Shown one piece after another: positions 1 to 5,269 of a stretch of DNA of 64,000 nt (position 1 is the first letter of the stretch; each line of letters starts with the position of its first letter). The stretch is taken from NCBI GenBank assembly GCA_934474225.1, contig CAKSLU010000005.1, positions 21,686 through 85,685 of the forward strand, read 5' to 3'. The notes beneath the pieces were generated by a model, which searched no databases, had not been told where the DNA came from, and worked only from the letters and a program-made list of their open reading frames with translations. The translations under genes and the position numbers were made by a program. The stretch comes from an uncultured Eubacteriales bacterium (lineage in GTDB: Bacteria; Bacillota; Clostridia; Oscillospirales; CAG-272).

Positions 1-67
1 GAATATTGAGTATTTTAAGCCGCGTTTCGTCAGCAAGGAGCTTTAATAGTTCAAGCCCGTTTTTCAT
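1..67 (-). CDS. ArsR-family (winged HTH) transcriptional regulator, N-terminal fragment cut by the window edge
   Basis: Only the first 22 codons are present; the rest lies outside the window. The N-terminus contains LLKLLADETRLKILNI, the hallmark start of ArsR/SmtB-type helix-turn-helix repressors, where this helix precedes the recognition helix. The ATG lies 13 bases after the stop of the preceding minus-strand gene, with a purine-rich stretch (GGGAAGTGGG) in front, so the two are probably co-transcribed. No ligand or metal-binding residues are in view, so the inducer cannot be inferred. The family assignment is good; the function is only 'DNA-binding repressor'. Confidence 0.7.
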   Translation of the reverse strand, partial: MKNGLELLKLLADETRLKILNI

Positions 68-80
68 TTGCCCACTTCCC

Positions 81-578
81 TTATCCTCTCTCTTTGCCGT
101 CAAAAGCAAAGACAAACAATTCGTTTTGCACTCTAAAATCTCGCCACATATGCAAAACTTCGGCTAACACATCCTTTTTGATTCTTGCCTTGAAAATTTT
201 TTGCGGGTCGCCGTCTTTTTCTGCTTGCGCAAGATCGGTATTATAGGTATTATAAAAGTTGGCTCTCATAAACACTTCTGGGTAAAGAGAGATCTCCATG
301 AGCTCTTTTTGTTCTTCGGGCAACGCATGATAATAGTCCGCTATGGCAGGAAATTGTCTGATTAAATCCTTGAATCTCTTGCTCATCAACGCAGTTGCCT
401 GATCGCTTCCGGAGAGAAGCCCCGCGGTTATCGCAGCATGATAAACGCCGGCCTTTAACTGCAAGGCTCCGCGCTCAGTAGGATGGGTTTTATCTACCGA
501 TGCCGCATCTGCTTTGCAAGCGTAATACTTTTCGCTTGTAATCGCCAATAAACCATTCAACACATCCTGCTTGTTCAT
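81..578 (-). CDS. hypothetical protein co-transcribed with an ArsR-type regulator
   Basis: A 165-aa soluble protein that I do not recognise. It has no signal peptide or membrane segment and appears alpha-helical throughout, with many Ala, Lys and Glu. The start is supported by AGAAAGG about 11 bases upstream and a consensus promoter further upstream. It is immediately followed by the ArsR-like gene, so it is probably the first gene of a self-regulated two-gene operon. Codon use is AT-rich, like the rest of positions 1-4.2 kb and unlike the GC-rich genes to the right, suggesting horizontal acquisition. Confidence 0.6.
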   Translation of the reverse strand: MNKQDVLNGLLAITSEKYYACKADAASVDKTHPTERGALQLKAGVYHAAITAGLLSGSDQATALMSKRFKDLIRQFPAIADYYHALPEEQKELMEISLYPEVFMRANFYNTYNTDLAQAEKDGDPQKIFKARIKKDVLAEVLHMWRDFRVQNELFVFAFDGKERG

Positions 579-618
579 ATAGAATACCTACCTTTCTACA
601 GTTGCCGACTGCACTGAT

Positions 619-647
619 ATTATACTCATCTAATCACTCGTTGTCAA
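619..647 (-). promoter_or_regulatory. Consensus sigma-A promoter of the hypothetical/ArsR operon
   Basis: On the minus strand, TTGACA (642-647) and TATAAT (619-624) are both perfect hexamers separated by exactly 17 bp. Transcription would start about 35 bases before the gene ending at 81. A perfect promoter implies strong expression unless repressed, which fits an operon encoding its own ArsR-type repressor. Confidence 0.85.
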
Positions 648-672
648 GACTGTTTTGATAATCTTCTAATCA
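629..672 (-). promoter_or_regulatory. Candidate operator: direct repeat TCTAATCA x2
   Basis: The octamer TCTAATCA occurs at 629-636, inside the promoter spacer, and at 665-672, just upstream of the -35 box, spaced 36 bp start to start. Placement across the promoter is what one expects of a repressor site for the ArsR-like protein, but ArsR operators are usually inverted repeats, so this is a suggestion only. Confidence 0.35.
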
Positions 673-680
673 ATAATGCA

Positions 681-708
681 AAAAGCACTTGCATATGCAA
701 GTGCTTTT
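681..708. terminator. Perfect 28-bp palindrome, probable bidirectional terminator
   Basis: AAAAGCACTTGCAT is followed directly by its exact complement ATGCAAGTGCTTTT, so each strand can form a 12-13 bp stem ending in a T run (GTTTTT on the plus strand). It separates the promoter at 619-647 from the repeat at 719-815. Confidence 0.6.
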
Positions 709-718
709 GTTTTTCAAC

Positions 719-815
719 GAAATAAATCCCTCGGGAATTTGCGAAATGCGCTTCGCGCGTGAAATATACCTGCGGCATGTGAAATGCCTGCGGACGTGAA
801 AGAGGGATTTATTTC
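719..815. mobile_element. 97-bp MITE-like element with 14-bp terminal inverted repeats
   Basis: The ends are exact inverted repeats: GAAATAAATCCCTC at 719-732 and GAGGGATTTATTTC at 802-815. The interior is GC-rich and self-complementary in parts (GCGCTTCGCGC), quite unlike the flanks. There is no coding capacity. A target-site duplication is not obvious. Size and termini fit a non-autonomous miniature transposable element or an intergenic palindromic repeat; I cannot name the transposase that would move it. Confidence 0.6.
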
Positions 816-1012
816 ATTTCACACTGCCCCCTCGATAAACAAGAATAATCATGCAAAATGGCATTTTGGAATATCTGTACAGCATAAGCTTCTAATAACT
901 GCATTCTTATTTCGAATTCGACTTTTTTATTAAACTCATAACGAATATTAGCGGAGCAAACCGGACATTCTAGAATGAAGCGACAAAAAGCCATTGACTT
1001 TTCTTTTAACAT
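809..1012 (-). CDS. Possible small Cys-containing protein or gene remnant
   Basis: A 67-codon reading frame with a single CPVC pair (zinc-ribbon-like half) and two more Cys near the C-terminus. There is no convincing ribosome binding site in front of either Met (1 or 7), and its last codons lie inside the right terminus of the 719-815 repeat, so the stop is supplied by the inserted element. This is best read as a remnant of a larger gene truncated by that insertion, or as a chance frame. Confidence 0.25.
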   Translation of the reverse strand: MLKEKSMAFCRFILECPVCSANIRYEFNKKVEFEIRMQLLEAYAVQIFQNAILHDYSCLSRGQCEMK

Positions 1013-1022
1013 CCGCTATAAT
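994..1022 (+). promoter_or_regulatory. Sigma-A promoter of the ATPase/TOPRIM operon
   Basis: TTGACT (994-999) and TATAAT (1017-1022) are separated by 17 bp. The ATPase ATG at 1056 lies 33 bases downstream, preceded by GAGGGAG. The near-consensus boxes indicate constitutive expression. Confidence 0.8.
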
Positions 1023-1055
1023 AACAGTGAATAAACAGAGGGAGAGCATCAGCTA

Positions 1056-2378
1056 ATGATTCTCAAGAGTATTACCATAGGGAACTTCAAAAATTTAGCC
1101 AAAACCACAATCGAGTTGGATAAAATTGTAGCAATTGTTTCCGCCAATAATTATGGAAAATCGAATTTACTTGAAGCTATTCGATTTGGATTTGACTTTA
1201 TCGGAGCGTCTCCGAGACAGCGCGCAAATATGATGCGTTGGTCCCGTGGCATACCGCTTTCACCTCAATTAGCCGGGAAGGACTTTGTCTTTTCGATAGA
1301 GTTTGATGATCCGACACTAAATGAATACAGATATGTAAGATACTCGTTCAAATTCGCATGGGTAAATGATATCGATACCGGTGCTGTCATTACAGATGAG
1401 AATATCGAAATGCGGGAAACAGAAAGTGTGCGATACACTTCATTTTTGAAGCGAGATAAAGGCCAATATCGTGCCGGAAAATCGAAAACCGGCTTTAGAA
1501 AAATTACATTAGCGAAAGATCTTTTAGCTATTGATGTTTTATCAGCTCTTGACGATATAGATATATCTAATGTTGTTGCAGCCATAAAAAAGCTTGCCTA
1601 TAGAATGTGTGATACATTAGAGCTCGATAATTCCTTTCAAATCAACCCTATTGAATTTGATTTCGGCTCAAATCCTGCTTTGGCTTTTGATGATAATGAT
1701 ATTCCCAAAGCACTTAGTGTATTAAAAAAAGACTATCCTGAGCATTATAATCAGTTTGTCGAAACCATTTCTGATCTTTTTCCGGAATTCAAAAGAATAG
1801 AGCTGCAATCTCTTTCTCTTAATGCAGAAGAACTCCCTCAATATCAGGCAGTTGTAGTATCTAAAACCGACAACGAAGAGGAGCAGAAGACCGACATTCC
1901 GTACCACATAAAAGATGAGTTATTTCGTTTGGTGATTCACAGCAGTTATTTGAATCAACCAATTAGCATGGAGTACATGTCAACCGGAACCAAGCGATTG
2001 ATTTGGTTGATTGCAAATGCGGTGTTCAGCAATTGCCATGGAACCAATTTAATTGGTGTAGACGAAATTGAAACCAGTATTCATCCTAAGATGATACGCA
2101 GCTTGTTGGAGTCGTTGTCGTATATTTTGGACAGTTCTTCCATGATTGTCACAAGCCATTCTCCTTACCTGATTCAATACCTGAAACCAGAGTCGATTTA
2201 TATTGGAGTTCCTAACGAAAATGGCGTTGCTTATTTCAAAAAAATCCAACGCGCAAAAATCAAAAACCTGGTTAACAAATCTAGGGAATTAGAAACATCT
2301 ATCGGAGAATATTTGTTTGAGCTTATGGCCGGAGATGATGATTCAGCCGAAATCCTCTCTGCTTATTTGGAGGATTAG
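1056..2378 (+). CDS. AAA/ABC-type ATPase of the OLD/AbiL/PARIS class (putative phage-defence sensor)
   Basis: A 440-aa cytoplasmic ATPase with the SMC/ABC-like architecture of OLD-family proteins. Visible elements: an N-terminal strand and IGNFKNL; a Walker A variant SANNYGKS at residues 29-36, in which the usual first Gly is Ala; a signature-like MSTGTKRLIWLI near residue 310; Walker B/D-loop VDEIETSIHP; and an H-loop VTSHSP. The middle is a long insertion typical of the family. It carries no nuclease domain itself; that is encoded by the next gene, two bases downstream. In known two-gene systems (AbiL, PARIS AriA/AriB, RloAB) the ATPase senses an infection trigger and releases or activates the TOPRIM partner. 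The family is confident; defence function is inferred from gene pairing and the island setting. Confidence 0.85.
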   Translation: MILKSITIGNFKNLAKTTIELDKIVAIVSANNYGKSNLLEAIRFGFDFIGASPRQRANMMRWSRGIPLSPQLAGKDFVFSIEFDDPTLNEYRYVRYSFKFAWVNDIDTGAVITDENIEMRETESVRYTSFLKRDKGQYRAGKSKTGFRKITLAKDLLAIDVLSALDDIDISNVVAAIKKLAYRMCDTLELDNSFQINPIEFDFGSNPALAFDDNDIPKALSVLKKDYPEHYNQFVETISDLFPEFKRIELQSLSLNAEELPQYQAVVVSKTDNEEEQKTDIPYHIKDELFRLVIHSSYLNQPISMEYMSTGTKRLIWLIANAVFSNCHGTNLIGVDEIETSIHPKMIRSLLESLSYILDSSSMIVTSHSPYLIQYLKPESIYIGVPNENGVAYFKKIQRAKIKNLVNKSRELETSIGEYLFELMAGDDDSAEILSAYLED

Positions 2379-2380
2379 TC

Positions 2381-3031
2381 GTGGACAAATCATTTAATAA
2401 AGGGTTTGCCTTTATTTTAGAAGGAGACACAGAAAGAGAATTCTACTTTTCGTTTTTGGAGTTTTTATGCCAGAAGCACGGGGCTACGCTGTCGAGAACG
2501 ATAAACAAATCCGATCCGGATATCAATTATGTGCTGAAAACAGAGGATGGCGCCTCTCTGATAAAATTTAAGGTTGCGAATACCATCACGCAAGTTCCGC
2601 ACACCGGAAAATGGTTTAACTCGCAGTGCGTCGGAAAATATGATTCCGGAATGGATTGGTATGTTTTCCTCTGCTACGATAAGGATGACTATAAGGAAGA
2701 CATCAGCAAATTCTATGAAGGCGATTGGATGTTTTTGCGCAAGTCGCTAAAAAAAGCAAAACAGATTATAGATGTAGCAGCTGCTGCAGATATTGAAGAT
2801 GTGATGCTTCAGGATAATAAAAACATTTGTCATTTCATTGGCTGCGAACCTCCTGTAACGCTCAAGGGCAAAAAAGGAAAGGCAAAACTAAAGAATCTCT
2901 TCAGAGAACACGGGCGCTGTTATCATGCGGGAAAACGTGCAAAGGACTTAATTCATGCTCTGGATATGAACGCATTGATTGAAGGCGGCCTTGTTCCGCT
3001 CAAGGAAATAGAACGGCTGCTTTTCGGATGA
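2381..3031 (+). CDS. TOPRIM-like nuclease subunit, putative toxic effector of the defence module
   Basis: A 216-aa protein starting at GTG; a strong GGAGG lies within the last codons of the ATPase gene, so the two are translationally coupled. Near the N-terminus FILEGDTERE gives the conserved acidic TOPRIM residue (Glu14), and FLCYDKDDYKED near residue 105 supplies the DxD-type metal-binding pair. These are the catalytic features of OLD/RloB/AbiLii-like TOPRIM domains, which cut DNA or tRNA. The C-terminal half is Lys-rich and could bind nucleic acid. I cannot assign it to PARIS, AbiL or RloB with certainty; DUF4435 features of AriB are not evident to me. No immunity gene is adjacent, consistent with control by the ATPase. 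Confidence 0.75.
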   Translation: MDKSFNKGFAFILEGDTEREFYFSFLEFLCQKHGATLSRTINKSDPDINYVLKTEDGASLIKFKVANTITQVPHTGKWFNSQCVGKYDSGMDWYVFLCYDKDDYKEDISKFYEGDWMFLRKSLKKAKQIIDVAAAADIEDVMLQDNKNICHFIGCEPPVTLKGKKGKAKLKNLFREHGRCYHAGKRAKDLIHALDMNALIEGGLVPLKEIERLLFG

Positions 3032-3408
3032 GTTCAACTTTTTAACCCCCGAAAACTCGAACTCATTTCAAAAAATATATCATTTTCGGATGTATTTTTT
3101 AACGAGTTCAATTTTTTGAGTTCTCTATTCCATTCATACAACAGTAAAACATCTATCAATCACATTATTGAGCAGAGGCACTTTTGAATACAAAACTTGG
3201 CTGCACCGGCTCTATTAAGTGATACAAACTGTTTACACACCGCATACCCTTGTTCCTAGAAAAGGATGGTTCTTTACAAGAACAAAATTAAAAAATATCT
3301 GACTATTATCGGATGCTTCCGATGGCTAATTGCATGTACGGGCCTGCAAAGAACGCATCCAGTATTCGTTATGCAAAGCGCAAATAATTATTGGAAAGGA
3401 TGCTGCCC
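3032..3408. other. AT-rich non-coding gap with short repeated motifs
   Basis: No gene is visible in these 377 bases. GAGTTC recurs at 3030-3035, 3104-3109 and 3118-3123 and its complement GAACTC occurs at 3059-3064, so a hairpin can form just after the TOPRIM stop and may act as a terminator. TTTTCGGATG followed by a T-rich run occurs twice (3021 and 3083), suggesting a small local duplication. No consensus promoter for the gene at 3409 stands out. Confidence 0.5.
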
Positions 3409-3786
3409 ATGAAGAAGATGTTAAGCCCCTCAGATTTTGTTGTTCAAATTCACGCGCGACCCGGCAGAAAGAATGCCCTTCTCGTCAACATCCGCGAAAA
3501 CGAAAGATTTAATCTAAACGGTAATCTGAATGAGAAGCTGAAAGGTAAAGCCGTGTGTCTTCGCTTCACAACTGATGCAAGGCACTTTATGCTTGCCGAA
3601 TCAGACACCCCAACAGACAGTTTTGTTTTTCCGAAAAGCGGATCGCGTAAGCTTACAGAAGCTTTTGAACTTCTCAAGCGAAACAAGGTATCCTTTCCTG
3701 CAACCTATTCTGTGTGGAAAAATGAAAACGGAGATTTCTGGCAGGGAGATTTAATAGAAAACCCTACACGACCGACGAAATCGTAA
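3409..3786 (+). CDS. Hypothetical protein, zero-frame product of a two-frame gene
   Basis: 125 aa in the zero frame, not recognised. I place the start at ATG 3409 because GGAAAGGA ends 8 bases upstream; an in-frame ATG at 3400 would overlap that site. The protein is basic and beta-rich with no signal peptide. Its last seven codons after Asn-Pro read poorly, whereas a -1 shift at 3765 continues smoothly into a 110-codon frame ending at 4097. The joined product would be 229 aa. Either the gene uses programmed -1 frameshifting or it carries a recent frameshift mutation. AT-rich codon use matches the neighbouring ATPase/TOPRIM genes. Confidence 0.55.
   Translation: MKKMLSPSDFVVQIHARPGRKNALLVNIRENERFNLNGNLNEKLKGKAVCLRFTTDARHFMLAESDTPTDSFVFPKSGSRKLTEAFELLKRNKVSFPATYSVWKNENGDFWQGDLIENPTRPTKS
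3759..3765 (+). promoter_or_regulatory. Perfect -1 frameshift slippery heptamer A AAC CCT
   Basis: In the zero frame the codons are GAA AAC CCT, so the heptamer AAACCCT obeys the X XXY YYZ rule in the correct phase. Slipping one base back gives AAA CCC pairing and the next codons TAC ACG ACC GAC GAA, which open the downstream frame. Only weak pairing is visible in the next 40 bases (GACC with GGTT), so a strong stimulatory structure is not evident. Confidence 0.45.
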
Positions 3787-4097
3787 GGTTTCAAAAAGAA
3801 CTCCAGGCACTGCCGAAAAAATTTGTCGCAGTAATTGCCCCGTTTATTCGCGCGCATACAACAAATGATGATGTTCATGAAATGATCATATGCTGCTATG
3901 AGGCGTGGCAAAATTCCGGCGGAAACGCCGCGCTAAGAGCAAAAACCGCAATTCAAGCGTTTATTGCAAAGAAAAATCGCGAGTACAACACTCTCTATAA
4001 TCCACATAGAAACATTTCACTCAACCAATGCATCGGCGACAGCAAAACACCTGCCTCGGAATGGTTGAATATTTCTGGCTGGCGAGAATGGGAATAG
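3765..4097 (+). CDS. C-terminal half of the two-frame gene (-1 frame)
   Basis: The -1 frame is open from a TGA at 3723 to the TAG ending at 4097 and is clearly coding in composition (Lys/Glu/Asn-rich, helical). No ATG with a ribosome binding site opens it near 3765. The first ATG, at 3882, would give only 71 aa and discard the well-formed stretch before it; a CTG at 3738 is the only alternative start near a GGAG. The natural reading is as the second half of the protein starting at 3409, continuing Glu-Asn-Pro into YTTDEIVRFQKEL. The C-terminus is rich in Trp and Asn. No family recognised. Confidence 0.5.
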   Translation, partial: YTTDEIVRFQKELQALPKKFVAVIAPFIRAHTTNDDVHEMIICCYEAWQNSGGNAALRAKTAIQAFIAKKNREYNTLYNPHRNISLNQCIGDSKTPASEWLNISGWREWE

Positions 4098-4183
4098 TGT
4101 CTCCCGTTTTTGCTTTTGAAATTACTTATTTAAACCGACGGCAAGCATTCTCAAGCAAGACGCTTTATTCTCAATAGGTCATA

Positions 4184-4213
4184 AAAAATCCAAGCCGGAT
4201 GGCTTGGATTTTT
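4184..4213. terminator. Bidirectional terminator at the island boundary
   Basis: AAAAATCCAAGCC (4184-4196), a 4-base loop, and the exact complement GGCTTGGATTTTT (4201-4213). It has A/T runs on both sides, so it can end both the plus-strand two-frame gene and the minus-strand SLH gene that stops at 4250. It also sits where base composition changes. Confidence 0.8.
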
Positions 4214-4249
4214 ATATCTGCAAGGGCTCGGGTTTCGGTGCGGCGGCGG

Positions 4250-5200
4250 CTATTCTGCATCGTCCCACAAATCGCCGCAGATCTGCCAGACGGGTTCGTT
4301 TTCATAATGCTCGCGAATGCTCTTGCCCGAATAGGCGGACACATTGTTCCGGTCCGCGGCGGCGTCAATGAAGGTCATTGTCTCGGTCTTCGGCGCGGGA
4401 CTGCCCGCAGCGCGCCACAGGAAGGTGACCGCCTGCGCGCGGGTGCAGACGAGGTCGGGGCTGAAGGTGGTCTTGGATGTGCCGCCGGTAATGCCCTTGC
4501 CGACTGCCCATTCGACTGCCTCCGCATAGTACGCGTCCTCTTTGACATCGGTGAATTTGCTGTCTGGTTTATCCGGTTTTTCCGTCTTGCCGCCGAGCTT
4601 GTCGATCACGGTATTCTTGCTCCGCTGATAGCCGCAAACCGTGCATTCCTCGTGCTTCAGTCCGGTCGCGGTCTCGGTCGCCGCCTTGTCGGTCTTCCAC
4701 ACGAAGCTGTGTTTCGCCTCGTCTGCGTGCGCGGTGCAGTCCTTGCAGGTGTGCCAGTGCGTCTTCGCATCCGACTTCCAGTCGCCGGTCGGCGTGTGGA
4801 CATGATCCGCTTTGACAAACTTCGCCGTAATCTTCACCGCGCCCTTCGGCATCACAAAGCTTGCGCCGTCCGCCTTTTCGGCGTCTTTTAGGGTGACGCC
4901 GCCGCTTGTGACTTCCCATTTTTCCAGTGCCTTGCCCTTGGGCGGCTCGGCTTTCAGCTTGACGACGGCGCCTTCCGCCGCTTTGGCAATCGTGGAACCT
5001 GCGGTGAGGTAGGCGCTGCCGCCGACCACCGTGATATCGTATTTCTCCGTGGCCACAGCTTGCAGCATGGTGGCGGTGCAGCCTGTGCGTGTACACTTAT
5101 AGGCGGTCGTCTCGGCGGTGCTCTTCTCCGCGTCCTTCGTCCATTCGTGTCCGAGCGCCGGCACATATTCGCCGTTGTTCATCAGCTCATTGCAGAGCAT
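4250..5200 (-). pseudogene. C-terminal part of an SLH surface protein, separated from its N-terminus by an in-frame stop
   Basis: Same reading frame as the gene at 5270-7711; after the TAA at 5270-5272 the frame stays open (Asp-Pro-Val-Tyr-Ser-Pro and onward) to 4250. It contains two GH-x-W...CTxxGC repeats like those upstream, a beta-rich domain, a linker rich in Lys and Pro, then one S-layer homology domain (FTDVKEDAYYAEAVEWAVGK ... FSPDLVCTRAQ). SLH domains bind pyruvylated secondary cell-wall polymer, normally as three copies; here the second copy decays after about 10 residues, so the C-terminus looks truncated. The internal ATG at 5200 has no good ribosome binding site, so this part is probably made only by readthrough or not at all. 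Confidence 0.7.
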
Positions 5201-5269
5201 GCAGCGCTCGGCAGGGCCCTTGCCCGCCGTGGTGCAGGTCGCCTCGACCGCCGGGGAGTAAACGGGGTC

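Noticed and set aside
3738..3780. Independent CTG start for the downstream frame of the two-frame gene
   Set aside because: Possible because GGAG precedes it, but CTG starts are rare and would duplicate coding of the overlap; the in-phase slippery heptamer explains the arrangement better.
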